A DNA stretch of 64,000 nt. It comes from Chitinophagaceae bacterium. Lineage in GTDB: Bacteria > Bacteroidota > Bacteroidia > Chitinophagales > Chitinophagaceae. Within the stretch, counting starts at the first letter, position 1. Each line of letters starts with the position of its first letter. Positions 38,501 to 49,048 of this stretch are shown here, one piece after another. The stretch lies in contig JAIYAN010000023.1 of the NCBI GenBank assembly GCA_027489035.1, forward strand, positions 186,001 through 250,000, read 5' to 3'. Below the pieces are notes generated by a model. That model worked only from the letters and a program-made list of their open reading frames with translations, searched no databases and was not told where the DNA came from. The position numbers and the translations under genes are program-made.

Positions 38501-38887
38501 GAACTGCATTACCACTTCGCGACATTTTTTATTATAATCTTCAACAGATATTTTTTTGCCAATATCTTCTTTGGTGATACCCAATTGTTTTTCCACACCA
38601 AGTTCAACGGGAAGTCCGTGCGTATCCCAACCGCCTTTTCTATTTACTTGAAAACCTTGCATGGTTTTATAGCGGCAAACCAAATCTTTTAAGGTTCTGG
38701 AAATTACGTGATGAATACCTGGCATTCCGTTAGCGCTTGGCGGTCCTTCAAAAAAAACAAAAGGCTTATTGCCTTCACGAATAGAAATGCTATTTTGAAA
38801 AGATTGTTCAGATTCCCATTTTTCGAGAATTTCTTTACCAATATTGGGCAAATTAAGCTGCTGGTATTCTCGGTATTTAGACTTCAT
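35501..38887 (-). CDS. ileS: Isoleucyl-tRNA synthetase (long, eukaryote-like type)
   Basis: Class I synthetase charging tRNA-Ile. The HIGH motif is present as GIHHV within PPSANGMPGIHH near residue 55, and KMSKR as GNKMSKRLGN near 670. The editing domain lies between (TTPWTLPSN, DGTGIVHTAPAFGADDY). At 1128 aa, with an extended C-terminal region and no Cys4 zinc finger at the end, it is the long IleRS type shared with eukaryotes, which is generally insensitive to mupirocin; that property is inferred from type, not shown. It is the first gene of an operon with the H1/DksA-like gene. Confidence 0.96.
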   Translation of the reverse strand: MKSKYREYQQLNLPNIGKEILEKWESEQSFQNSISIREGNKPFVFFEGPPSANGMPGIHHVISRTLKDLVCRYKTMQGFQVNRKGGWDTHGLPVELGVEKQLGITKEDIGKKISVEDYNKKCREVVMQFKDKWDDITQKMGYWVDLKTPYVTFENNYIETLWWCLSELHKKGYLYESVSIQPYSPAAGTGLSSHELNQPGTYKDVKDTSAVVMFKVKNDTLPAAAISSLGEHAQKEMYLMAWTTTPWTLPSNLGLTVGPEIEYVLVSTFNPYTYLPINVILAKPLIGKYFKADAENVDFDSYKEGDKAIPWKILASLKGKELENAQYEQLLPFEANSLEKIIEETPGATPFKVIIGDFVTTEDGTGIVHTAPAFGADDYKVGKKNNIGILTLVDKQGKFVDGVGEYSGRYVKNYKDEADYVDVNIDISVRLKMENRAFKVEKYEHNYPHCWRTDKPIIYYPLDAWFIKTTAVKDRMVELNKTIQWKPASTGSGRFGNWLENMVDWNLSRSRYWGTPLPIWKTEDGAEQICIGSVEQLKFELKKSFEAGCFEITNGQTPDEYIQHLTSDLHKPFVDDIILVSESGQPMKRVPDLIDVWFDSGAMPYAQWHFPFENKETFEASFPADFIAEGVDQTRGWFYTLHALSVLLFDSVAYKTVVSNGLVLDKAGNKMSKRLGNVVDPFETINNYGADATRWYLITNASPWDSLKFDEEGIKEVQRKFFGTLYNTYQFFALYANLDGFAFEEKYIPLSERPEIDQWIISSLNTLVKNVTENLNAYEPTQAGRAIEDFVDAQLSNWYVRLCRRRFWKGEYEHDKKCAYQTLYECLETVSQLIAPIAPFFADWLFNNLNETTKKFQQKSVHHCLFPVANEESINADLEKRMLIAQDASSLILSIRKKVNIKVRQPLQKVFIPALDAEMAKNIKQVEEIIKSETNIKEIELLDAGNDFIRKKAKANFKTLGKKLGAKMKWAANEIEKFDNAMIEKVQAGDYVLNAEMVEKGEEAIIISGEDLEIITDSIPGFEIAGKGNLTVALDITITQVLQNEGNAREFINRIQSIRKEQNFELTDKINVVVGENDELTPSLIEFKAYICREILADTLEFQSAFTSNQTIEVNDVALYISVNKKTI

Positions 38888-38921
38888 ACACGTAAAAAAT
38901 AAAAATTTATAAAATTGTCCG

Positions 38922-38952
38922 CGAAGTTAATGAAATGAAATAGGAAAGCAAA
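38922..38952 (-). promoter_or_regulatory. Near-consensus promoter of ileS
   Basis: On the minus strand TTTG (38952-38949), 19 nt, then TAACTTCG (38929-38922). The spacing is exact and the -7 element differs from TAnnTTTG at one base. It ends 34 nt before the ileS ATG. Confidence 0.65.
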
Positions 38953-38954
38953 AA

Positions 38955-39065
38955 GAGGGTTTTGTAGGGGTTTGTGATGTTTATGAGGTTTGAGATGTTT
39001 GAGAGGTTTAACGGTTTAATGGTTTAAGTCGCTACGCTGGTTGACCAAACACCAAACACCAAACA
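38955..39065. repeat. AAC-nonamer island plus CCAAACA heptamers
   Basis: On the minus strand the units read AACCATTA, AACCGTTA, AACCTCTCA, AACATCTCA, AACCTCATA, AACATCACA, AACCCCTAC (39028 down to 38955). Next to this, 39045-39065 on the plus strand is three copies of CCAAACA. Between them is GTCGCTACGCTGG, matching the CCAGCGAAGCGATTTA segment at 56151-56164 in inverse orientation. It lies between the 5' side of ileS and the stop of the AraC-type gene. Confidence 0.75.
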
Positions 39066-39067
39066 AT

Positions 39068-40009
39068 CTACCTCCCCAGCAATTCACAAGGTTTCAACCC
39101 CGTATGATTTTTAAAGCCTGTACTAAAATGAGAAATTGAAGAATATCCCAACATTGCGGATACCTCGGTTACGCTTAGGCCTTTTTCGTAAAGTAAGTAT
39201 TTGGCATGTTCCATACGTTGACTTTGATAAAAATCAAAAATGGTGGTACCGAATATTTCTTTAAATCCTTGTTTGAGATAGCATTCGTTGATGGCTACTT
39301 TTCGGCTCAAAGCCTTAATGGTTATAGGTTCTCCAATATGTTGCAACAATATTTCCCTTGATTGAATGATTTTTTCGCGGTCTTCTGGGTTAGATAAAAA
39401 CTTACAACCAAATGTTGTTTCATCTTTACTGCCCAACATACAATCTGTACTGTATAATAGGATGATTTGCGTTTGCGCGTTTATGAAAATATTTTCTCTT
39501 GTATCGGTATAATTATGATTTAGCAAAGCTTGGATCGCAGAAGTGGTTTTGCTGCAAAGCGGGCCTATTTTATTAAAAGGTTCATTATGTGAAAACGAAA
39601 CAACGGTGTCAATAAGCGTTCCATCATTTTTATTCGATTTTGCAAATTGGTTTAGATAGCTAGGTGTGTATATAAAGCTTAGCACATCAACGCTTTCAAT
39701 CTTTTCAACACAGCTAGCCGACTCGTTAAATTTACAACGGTCACACTCCATCAATTTCTCTCTACAATAATAGTTGCCAGAAACACAAAAACGGAGTTCT
39801 AGGTGGTTTTCTTCCGGATGTTGCGCATCGAAATGATAAATCAACATGCCTGAATCTTCAATTTGCCAGTTGGGCTGTTTGCGATATCTTTTTATTGAAT
39901 ATTTTACAGAACCAGGCACTTGGCGATTGATATCTTGTAAAATATTCACTTCGTCGTATAGTAACGGCAAAGCGCTCGAAATGTCTAATATATTGGGTAG
40001 CGATTTCAT
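39068..40009 (-). CDS. AraC-family transcriptional regulator with a cysteine cluster
   Basis: A 313-aa regulator. The C-terminal 100 residues are a double helix-turn-helix AraC domain (ITIKALSRKVAINECYLKQ, GTTIFDFYQSQRMEHAKYLL, VTEVSAMLGYSSISHFS, TGLKPCELLG). The N-terminal sensor region has a tight set of cysteines, Cys82-x6-Cys89-x2-Cys92-x7-Cys100, with Cys75 nearby, which could bind a metal or sense redox state. No effector is known. It is divergent from gyrB across about 200 nt; a target cannot be named from the context. Confidence 0.88.
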   Translation of the reverse strand: MKSLPNILDISSALPLLYDEVNILQDINRQVPGSVKYSIKRYRKQPNWQIEDSGMLIYHFDAQHPEENHLELRFCVSGNYYCREKLMECDRCKFNESASCVEKIESVDVLSFIYTPSYLNQFAKSNKNDGTLIDTVVSFSHNEPFNKIGPLCSKTTSAIQALLNHNYTDTRENIFINAQTQIILLYSTDCMLGSKDETTFGCKFLSNPEDREKIIQSREILLQHIGEPITIKALSRKVAINECYLKQGFKEIFGTTIFDFYQSQRMEHAKYLLYEKGLSVTEVSAMLGYSSISHFSTGFKNHTGLKPCELLGR

Positions 40010-40155
40010 TTTAATAGCGTGTAAAGTTAATGATTAAATTTTTCAAGAATCCTCTTTTTGTGATTCTATATACATAAACAAACTAAATATAATTTGGGTG
40101 GAAAAAAACACCTTCAATTGGGGATAATTAATCCGTTATTAGCGCTTATTTTAGG

Positions 40156-40163
40156 TATATTTG
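40156..40163 (+). promoter_or_regulatory. Candidate -7 promoter element of gyrB
   Basis: TATATTTG fits TAnnTTTG, 44 nt upstream of the gyrB ATG. No TTTG is found at the standard upstream spacing. Confidence 0.4.
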
Positions 40164-40183
40164 CCTAAATACGATTTTGATAA

Positions 40184-42190
<2,007 letters not shown>

Positions 42191-42208
42191 TTCAGCTGAA
42201 AAAAAGTA

Positions 42209-42236
42209 GTCCACATAATGTGGACATATCTTTTTT
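42209..42236 (+). terminator. Terminator after gyrB
   Basis: GTCCACA and TGTGGAC form a 7-bp stem with a 3-nt loop, followed 5 nt later by a run of six T. It starts 19 nt after the gyrB stop codon. Confidence 0.65.
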
Positions 42237-42325
42237 ATTGTTTTTGGGAAAATTCGATTTTTTTAGTAGCTTGTTGTCTGAGCGAAAAATTCGTTCTTTA
42301 TTTACTAACTATAAATTATATTCAA

Positions 42326-42526
42326 ATGTCAAAAATGTTAACAGCGTATTGCATGAAAACCAAAGAAAAAAATGTTCCAATGCAAGAAGCAGTAATTACC
42401 AAAACAGCTCGCGGTGGTTATATGGCTCAAGGTCATGATGGAAAAGGAAACAAAATGACTACAATGCTAGGTGAAGCAACCGCTTTAGAAGCCGTTAAAA
42501 ACGGTGTTGCTAAAAAAGCTTGGTAA
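42326..42526 (+). CDS. Small conserved protein, DUF5679-like
   Basis: A 66-aa protein beginning MSKMLTAYCMKTKEKNVPMQ and ending GVAKKAW. The TAYCxKTKEKxxMQ start resembles the YCVKCKxKxEM start of DUF5679 proteins, but the second Cys of that motif is Thr here and the later zinc cysteines are missing. The remaining part (GGYMAQGHDGKGNKMTTML) looks like a small beta-hairpin domain. Function unknown. I take the ATG at 42326 rather than the in-frame upstream codons from 42218, because that stretch covers the gyrB terminator. A good terminator follows. Confidence 0.75.
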   Translation: MSKMLTAYCMKTKEKNVPMQEAVITKTARGGYMAQGHDGKGNKMTTMLGEATALEAVKNGVAKKAW

Positions 42527-42546
42527 TTTTTTAAAAAGTTAATTTT

Positions 42547-42575
42547 AGCCGTTCTATTTAGAGCGGCTTTTTTGT
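42547..42575 (+). terminator. Terminator of the DUF5679-like gene
   Basis: AGCCGTTCT (42547-42555) and AGAGCGGCT (42560-42568) pair over 9 bp with one G-U, then six T. It starts 20 nt after the stop. Confidence 0.85.
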
Positions 42576-42601
42576 TTTAAATAACGATGTTTTAATAATT
42601 C

Positions 42602-42702
42602 AAAAGTAAAAAGTGAAAATTCAAAATGCAGTTGATAAAAATCTTTTAAAATATTGTACTAAAATGGATAATCCGTTTTTATTTTTTTTACTTTTTACTT
42701 TT
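42602..42702. repeat. AAAAGTAAAAAGT inverted repeat
   Basis: The perfect 13-nt arms AAAAGTAAAAAGT (42602-42614) and ACTTTTTACTTTT (42690-42702) are separated by 75 nt of AT-rich sequence. It is the same family as the pair at 6575-6617. No gene is seen between 42527 and 42819. Confidence 0.65.
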
Positions 42703-42819
42703 CACTTTGATTGACATTTTTGTTCGCAACCGGCCATCACCTAAAATAACTTTATGTCTATTTACGGAGTTAATAACATAAATTGTATTTTTAGATATCT
42801 CAGTTAAAAAATAAGCTTA

Positions 42820-45552
42820 ATGAAGAATTTCTTATTGGTTCGCTTAATAGTATTGACTATTCTATTTTTTAATGTTAATTCAATTAATGCGCAATACACC
42901 GTAAATGGATCTGCGTTTCAAAATAGTTGCAGATGTTATACAGTTACACCTAATATAGCTACACAGAAAGGCAGTGTTTGGAATAACAATAGAATAAATT
43001 TAAATCAATCATTCGATTTTACTTTTCAAGTTTTTTTGGGCTGTAGTGATGGAAATGGTGCTGATGGAATGGCGTTTGTATTACAACCAATGGGACCATC
43101 AACCCTTTCTGCATCACCCGCTGGTGGTGGAATGGCATTTTTTGGATTGACCCCTTCTTTAGCAGTTTCATTAGATACATATCAAAATATTGACGTTTCT
43201 AATACCAATGACAATGACCCAACTTATGATCATATCGCCATTCAATTAAATGGTGTAACGAGCCACAACTCTGTAAATACCATTACACCCCCTACACCAG
43301 CATCTGCCACCAGTAATAATATTGAAGATTGTATTGACCATAAATTACGTGTAGTATGGAATGCAGTTACCAAAAACATGCAGGTTTTTTTTGATGGTCA
43401 ATCACGTTTAAACGTAACAAATGATTTTGTAAATACTACTTTCGGAGGAAATGGTTTGGTTTACTGGGGTTTCACTGGCGCAACAGGTGGCCTTTCAAAT
43501 GTTCAAAGATTCTGTACAGAATTAACGCCTCGATTCAGACTTTTACCCAATCAAATAAAATGTGTTAATCAGCCGGTATCTTTTATAGACTCTACTACTT
43601 CATTTGCAGGAATTGTAAAATTCTACTGGAATTTTGGTGATGGCAGCCCAATTGATTCTGTAAATCAAAATCCAATTCATACGTATACTGTTGGTGGTGA
43701 TTATACCATCACCTATACCGTTTTTGGTTTTGATGGCTGTAGCGAAACATACACTCAACCTTTAAGAATTGGAAGTAAACCCATTGCAGGTTTTTCATAC
43801 ACCGCTTCTTGTCAAAATTCACCTGTACAATTGGTAGACACTTCAGATGTTGCTGTTGGTACCATAAACAATTGGTATTGGGATTTAGACAACAATGGAC
43901 AAACATCCACATCGCAATTTGTTTTAACCACTTATACAACTCCTGGAATAAAAAACATAAAATTTGTCGTTAAGTCTGCTGAAGGTTGTTTGTCGGATAC
44001 TTTACGAACAACCATAACCGTTAGTCCACGTCCTACCATTAATTTTAGTTTCACCGATTCTGTTTGCTTAGGTACTCCAACCATATTTACAGATCAATCA
44101 TTTGTAAATGGCAGTACAACAACACCTATAAATTATTGGCAATGGTTTTACGGAGATAGTAGTGCGCCAGCAATCATTCAAAACCCAACGCATGTATTTA
44201 CCAATCCTGGCAATCAAACAGTTAGCTTAATTACATCAGCATCAGGTACAAATGCTTGCGCAGGAACCGCTATAACAAAAACTGTTTTTGTTTCTGATAA
44301 GCCTGTTGCAAAAATCAAGTCTATTATTCTTTGCGAAAAACAACAAGCGCAATTTCAAGATTCCTCTTATTCTGCTGATGGCTTAGCCATTACAAATTGC
44401 TGGTGGGATTTTGGTAATGGTCAAACCTCAAATCAATGCAATCCAAATTTTACATTTACCACTCCAGGTCCTAAAACCATAAAACATGTGGTGTTTAATT
44501 CCAGAGGTTGTAAATCAGATACATTAACTGTTTCATTAAATGTTGCTGATAAACCCTTGGCTAATTTTACTTTCAGTCAACCTATTTGTAACGACAACAG
44601 CATTCAACTAACAGATATTACAACAGTACAAAATGGAAGTTTGAATCAATGGAATTGGATATATAATTCAACAACATTTAGTACAACTCAAAACACAATA
44701 GGAAATTTCCCTTTTGGAAATGTGCAAGTTGGATTAGTTGCTACCAGTAATTTAGGATGCTTTAGTGATACCGTTTTTCATACATTTAAACTTATAAAAA
44801 ATCCAGTTGTGGATATGCAGTTTAATGATACGTGTAAAAACGCATTGGTTCAAATCACATCTGGAGAAACTACAACAAGTATAGGCATCAATCAGTGGCA
44901 ATGGAATTTTGGAGACGGATTTCAAGGAACGGGATCGCCTGTAACACATACCTACACAAATAATGGTCAGTATACTATTACACTTTATGCAACTTCAATT
45001 GAAGGTTGTAAAGACACCGCAATAGAAAGTATAAATATTTATGGAACAAATGTTTTTGCAGGCAATGATACCATTGTGGTTACCAATCAACCGATTCAGT
45101 TGAACGCAACCGGAGGTTTCAGTTATCAATGGACTCCTTCAATTGGATTGAGTGCAGACAATATTCCAAATCCAATCGCAATTGTTTCTTCTGATCAAAC
45201 TTACTATGTGGTGGCATTTACACCAACTGGCTGTAAAAGCTATGATACGATAAAAATTAAAGTGTATGATGGTGATCCGCAAATGTTTTTCCCAAATGCA
45301 TTTACACCAAATGGTGATGGATTGAATGATGTATTTAAACCATTCCCTGTTGGTTTAAAAAGGTTTGAATATTTTGCCATTTATAATCGTTTCGGTCAAC
45401 AATTATTTTATTCTACAAAAGCATACAAAGGTTGGAATGGAGAGTACAAAGGAATCAAACAACCGGCTGGAACGTATGTTTGCATTGCAAAAGGGATTGA
45501 TTACAGAAACAATGCATTGACTGTTAAGCGAACAATCTTATTGATTAGGTAA
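42820..45552 (+). CDS. Secreted L-type-lectin-like / PKD-repeat protein with gliding-type T9SS C-terminus
   Basis: A 910-aa exported protein. It has a signal peptide (1-24, NSINAQ); an L-type-lectin-like domain at about 30-230 (GADGMAFVLQ, GGGMAFFGL, AVSLDTYQN, LRVVWNAVTKNMQVFFDG); then five or more PKD-type domains to about 750 (FYWNFGDGSP, NWYWDLDNNG, WQWFYGDSS, CWWDFGNGQ, WQWNFGDGF); and a gliding-motility-associated C-terminal domain (FPNAFTPNGDGLNDVFKPF, IYNRFGQQLF, GTYVCIAKGIDYR), the T9SS type B signal. Probably a cell-surface or adhesive glycan-binding protein. Its last 15 nt overlap the 3' end of mfd on the other strand. Confidence 0.9.
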   Translation: MKNFLLVRLIVLTILFFNVNSINAQYTVNGSAFQNSCRCYTVTPNIATQKGSVWNNNRINLNQSFDFTFQVFLGCSDGNGADGMAFVLQPMGPSTLSASPAGGGMAFFGLTPSLAVSLDTYQNIDVSNTNDNDPTYDHIAIQLNGVTSHNSVNTITPPTPASATSNNIEDCIDHKLRVVWNAVTKNMQVFFDGQSRLNVTNDFVNTTFGGNGLVYWGFTGATGGLSNVQRFCTELTPRFRLLPNQIKCVNQPVSFIDSTTSFAGIVKFYWNFGDGSPIDSVNQNPIHTYTVGGDYTITYTVFGFDGCSETYTQPLRIGSKPIAGFSYTASCQNSPVQLVDTSDVAVGTINNWYWDLDNNGQTSTSQFVLTTYTTPGIKNIKFVVKSAEGCLSDTLRTTITVSPRPTINFSFTDSVCLGTPTIFTDQSFVNGSTTTPINYWQWFYGDSSAPAIIQNPTHVFTNPGNQTVSLITSASGTNACAGTAITKTVFVSDKPVAKIKSIILCEKQQAQFQDSSYSADGLAITNCWWDFGNGQTSNQCNPNFTFTTPGPKTIKHVVFNSRGCKSDTLTVSLNVADKPLANFTFSQPICNDNSIQLTDITTVQNGSLNQWNWIYNSTTFSTTQNTIGNFPFGNVQVGLVATSNLGCFSDTVFHTFKLIKNPVVDMQFNDTCKNALVQITSGETTTSIGINQWQWNFGDGFQGTGSPVTHTYTNNGQYTITLYATSIEGCKDTAIESINIYGTNVFAGNDTIVVTNQPIQLNATGGFSYQWTPSIGLSADNIPNPIAIVSSDQTYYVVAFTPTGCKSYDTIKIKVYDGDPQMFFPNAFTPNGDGLNDVFKPFPVGLKRFEYFAIYNRFGQQLFYSTKAYKGWNGEYKGIKQPAGTYVCIAKGIDYRNNALTVKRTILLIR

Positions 45553-48500
45553 CTTTTTCACATGATTGTGCATGCGTAAAATGAACTCGTAAATGTGGTT
45601 CATTGTTTTGATGTCTTCTACAATTAAAATTCCGTTTTTACCTACTTGTTTTAAACGAGCTTTATTGGTACCCGTTTGTAAAAACATCAATATTCTATTG
45701 AAGGTTTCACTTTGGAAATAAGGAGAATCAGGGTTGCTTACAAAAAAGCATTTCATATTTTCGTTTCTTAGTAAAAGCTTTTCGAATCCTAAATCTACTG
45801 CCATTTTTCTACAACGTACAATCGTAAACAAATCTTCGGCTTCTGGTGGAACAGCACCAAATCGATCAACCATTTCTGCATGAAAATTTACCAAGTCTGC
45901 CTCTGTTTCGCAATTGTCTAATCTGGAATATAAGCTCAATCTTTCTGTAATGCTTTCTACATATTTATCAGGTATTAAAATTTCAAGATCGGTGTCAAAT
46001 GTGCAGTCTTTTACAAAATCATCTTGCTTGCTGATTTCTTCTTTAAACAATTCTTTAAAATTATTTCTTTTCAATTCACGCACCGCTTCATCCAAAATTT
46101 TCTGATACATTTCAAATCCAATTTCTGAAATAAAACCACTTTGTTCGCCACCAAGCATATTTCCCGCACCACGAATATCTAAGTCGCGCATGGCAATTTG
46201 AAAGCCACTGCCTAAATCACTGTATTGCTCTAATGTTGATAAACGTTTTCTACTATCTGTAGGAAGCGTACTCATTGGTGGAGCAAGTAAATAACAAAAT
46301 GCTTTTTTATTGCTTCTGCCTACGCGTCCTCTTAATTGATGCAAATCGCTTAATCCAAACTGATGTGCATTGTTTACAATGATGGTGTTTACATTAGGAA
46401 TATCTACGCCACTCTCTACAATGTTGGTACATACCAGCACATCATATTTTTTATCCATGAAATCAAGTATCGTATCCTCAAGCTGATCGCCTTCCATTTG
46501 GCCATGCGCAAAAGCAATGCTTATATCCGGACAAAGCCCTTGAATAAAGCTTTTCATTTCAGGCAAACCTTTTACACGATTGTGTATAAAGAATACTTGT
46601 CCGCCGCGTTCTGTTTCATAATAAATGATGTCTCTAATATTGTCTTCATTAAAAACAGCAACTTCAGTTTGAATGGGTTGTCTGTTTGGCGGTGGCGTGT
46701 TGATGATGCTCAAATCTCTTGCGCCCATCAAACTAAATTGCAACGTTCTTGGGATAGGGGTTGCCGTTAGCGTTAGCGAATCTACTGTAGCACGAAGCTG
46801 TTTTAATTTCTCTTTTGCAGTTACGCCAAATTTTTGTTCTTCATCAATAATCATTACACCCAAATCTTTAAACTTCACATCTTTGCTTAACAATGCGTGG
46901 GTTCCGATAATGATATCAATTTTACCTTCTTCTAATTTCTTTAATGTTTCTTTTTTTTCTTTTGCTGTTTTAAATCGATTTACAAAATCGACCGTTACTG
47001 GAAAATCTTTCAATCTATCTTTAAACGTTTTGTAATGTTGATAAGCCAAAATGGTTGTCGGTACTAAAATGGCAGCTTGCTTACCATCACAGCAGGATTT
47101 GAATGCAGCCCTGATGGCCACCTCTGTTTTTCCGAATCCAACATCACCACAAACCAATCGATCCATGGGCGCATCTTTTTCCATGTCGCGTTTTACATCA
47201 TCTGTAGCTTTTGCCTGATCGGGTGTATCCTCATAAATAAAGCTTGCCTCCAATTCGGTTTGCATATAATTATCCTGGCTATGCTGAAACCCTTTCTGAC
47301 TTTTTCTTTGAGCGTAGAGCTGTATTAAATCGTTGGCAATGTCTTTTACCTGCTTTTTTGTTTTTTCTTTGAGTTTACTCCACACATCACTTCCCAATTT
47401 ATTCATCTTTGGAATAGAACCCTCTTTGCCACTGTATTTGCTGATTTTATGCAGCGAAGAAATATTTACATACAATAAATCACCATCTTTATATTGTATT
47501 CTAACGGATTCCTGTAAACGTCCGTTTGCCTCTATTTTTTGCAGACCAGAATACACACCAACACCATGATCAATATGTGCTACATAATCACCAGGTTGTA
47601 AGTCGCGCAAGGTTTTTAACGTCAGTGCTTTGTTTTTACTAAACGCTTGTTTTACTTTGTACTTATGATAACGTTGAAATACTTGATGGTCGGTATAACA
47701 AATTAATTTATTGTCATCGTCTATAAATCCTTCATGTATGGAAACAGGAATTGGGGTGACTTGAATTTCTGCTTTTAAGTCGGTAAAGATGATGTGCAAT
47801 CGTTCTAGCTGTTTTGGATTTTCGGCAAAAATGAAAATATTATATTTCTGCTTCTCATACTCCTGCAAATTTTTAATCAACAAATCAAACTGTCTGTTAA
47901 AGGCAGGTTGTGGCTTTGAGGCAAAATTGATTTGCTCAGCTGCTTTTTTATAATTTTCAAATGCTGCTTTTTTCCCAACCTCAATCAAATGCTTTTTTGC
48001 AATTTCTTTTTCAAATGAAGCTAAATTTATGAATTCATTTGTCTCAAAATTTATTTTAAAATTTATTTCTGCAAGTTCATCTATGGCCTCTTCTTTCTGC
48101 GTGTCTGATTTTACATGTTCTAAGAAAATGGAAAGATATTCTTCTTCCAATTCAAGTTTGTCTTTTATGTAATTCCAATCTCTAACCCAAATGATGGTTT
48201 GCTCGGGAAGAAATTCTAATAAAGAAACTTTCTCGCCAGTTTCGAATTGTGTTTCTACATTTGGGATAATATTTACTTGCAAAAGTTTGCGTTCGCTCAA
48301 TTGAGTTTCTGGGTCAAAAATTCGGATGCTATCAACTTCGTTTCCAAAAAGTTCAATGCGATAAGGCTTTTCGTTTCCAAAAGAATAAATGTCTAAAATC
48401 CCACCGCGTACTGCAAATTGACCAGGCTCGTACACAAAATCAGTACGCACAAATCCATGATCAACAAATTTTTGCAAGATTGCATTTACATCCAACTCAT

Positions 48501-48957
48501 CTGCTTGTTTGATGCTGATGATGTTGTCCGATAAAGATTTTGATAAAACAACTTTTTCAAAAATGGCTTCGGGGTAAGTGACTAATATTTTTTTATTTCC
48601 ACCTGATGCAATTTTTGTGAGTGCTTCAGTTCGTAACATCACGTGACTGCTGTTGAGCAGCTGATAGTTTTTTTTATTTTTAAAAGAAGAGGGGAAATAA
48701 AAAATATCAAGGGCGTTGGTGATATTCTCAATAGTGTTGTGAAAATACGCCGCTTCTTCTGGATCGCGTAAAATAACCAAATGATTGGTTTGAGATAAAT
48801 ATTCGTTGCTGTGTAAAGCCGCAACAATGAATTCTAAGGAGCTACCTTCTAAACCAGACAAGAGCAAATGCTGGGGTTCGGACAAAGTGGTTCTATTCGC
48901 TATCTGAAAACAGCGGGGATCATTTTTATAAAAATTCAACAACACATCCAAATTCAT
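45538..48957 (-). CDS. mfd: Transcription-repair coupling factor
   Basis: Superfamily 2 translocase that removes stalled RNA polymerase at lesions and recruits UvrA. Across 1139 aa: the UvrB-like N-terminal region; the RNA-polymerase-interacting domain (LQPGDYVAHIDHGVGVYSG near 480); helicase motifs with Walker A GDVGFGKTEVA near 607, DEEQ box (IDEEQKFGV), TATPIPRTL and RIGRxGR-type QLRGRVGRSNKKAFCYLL; and the C-terminal TRCF domain (DLDIRGAGNMLG, LYSRLDNC). A TATCTTTG -7-like box (48979-48986, minus strand) precedes the start. Its 3' end overlaps that of the lectin/PKD gene by 15 nt. Confidence 0.97.
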   Translation of the reverse strand: MNLDVLLNFYKNDPRCFQIANRTTLSEPQHLLLSGLEGSSLEFIVAALHSNEYLSQTNHLVILRDPEEAAYFHNTIENITNALDIFYFPSSFKNKKNYQLLNSSHVMLRTEALTKIASGGNKKILVTYPEAIFEKVVLSKSLSDNIISIKQADELDVNAILQKFVDHGFVRTDFVYEPGQFAVRGGILDIYSFGNEKPYRIELFGNEVDSIRIFDPETQLSERKLLQVNIIPNVETQFETGEKVSLLEFLPEQTIIWVRDWNYIKDKLELEEEYLSIFLEHVKSDTQKEEAIDELAEINFKINFETNEFINLASFEKEIAKKHLIEVGKKAAFENYKKAAEQINFASKPQPAFNRQFDLLIKNLQEYEKQKYNIFIFAENPKQLERLHIIFTDLKAEIQVTPIPVSIHEGFIDDDNKLICYTDHQVFQRYHKYKVKQAFSKNKALTLKTLRDLQPGDYVAHIDHGVGVYSGLQKIEANGRLQESVRIQYKDGDLLYVNISSLHKISKYSGKEGSIPKMNKLGSDVWSKLKEKTKKQVKDIANDLIQLYAQRKSQKGFQHSQDNYMQTELEASFIYEDTPDQAKATDDVKRDMEKDAPMDRLVCGDVGFGKTEVAIRAAFKSCCDGKQAAILVPTTILAYQHYKTFKDRLKDFPVTVDFVNRFKTAKEKKETLKKLEEGKIDIIIGTHALLSKDVKFKDLGVMIIDEEQKFGVTAKEKLKQLRATVDSLTLTATPIPRTLQFSLMGARDLSIINTPPPNRQPIQTEVAVFNEDNIRDIIYYETERGGQVFFIHNRVKGLPEMKSFIQGLCPDISIAFAHGQMEGDQLEDTILDFMDKKYDVLVCTNIVESGVDIPNVNTIIVNNAHQFGLSDLHQLRGRVGRSNKKAFCYLLAPPMSTLPTDSRKRLSTLEQYSDLGSGFQIAMRDLDIRGAGNMLGGEQSGFISEIGFEMYQKILDEAVRELKRNNFKELFKEEISKQDDFVKDCTFDTDLEILIPDKYVESITERLSLYSRLDNCETEADLVNFHAEMVDRFGAVPPEAEDLFTIVRCRKMAVDLGFEKLLLRNENMKCFFVSNPDSPYFQSETFNRILMFLQTGTNKARLKQVGKNGILIVEDIKTMNHIYEFILRMHNHVKKLPNQ

Positions 48958-48978
48958 TCACCCAAAAAATTAATGCAG

Positions 48979-48986
48979 CAAAGATA
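48979..48986 (-). promoter_or_regulatory. Candidate -7 promoter element of mfd
   Basis: TATCTTTG on the minus strand fits TAnnTTTG, 21 nt upstream of the mfd ATG. There is no matching -33 TTTG. Confidence 0.4.
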
Positions 48987-49048
48987 AGTGTCTAAGAGAA
49001 AATTTTATATTAATTCTACATGATGTATCTTACTAAAAATAAAAAAGT

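Noticed and set aside
42218-42325. Longer 102-aa form of the DUF5679-like protein
   Set aside because: The extra codons lie over the gyrB terminator hairpin, and the conserved start is at 42326.
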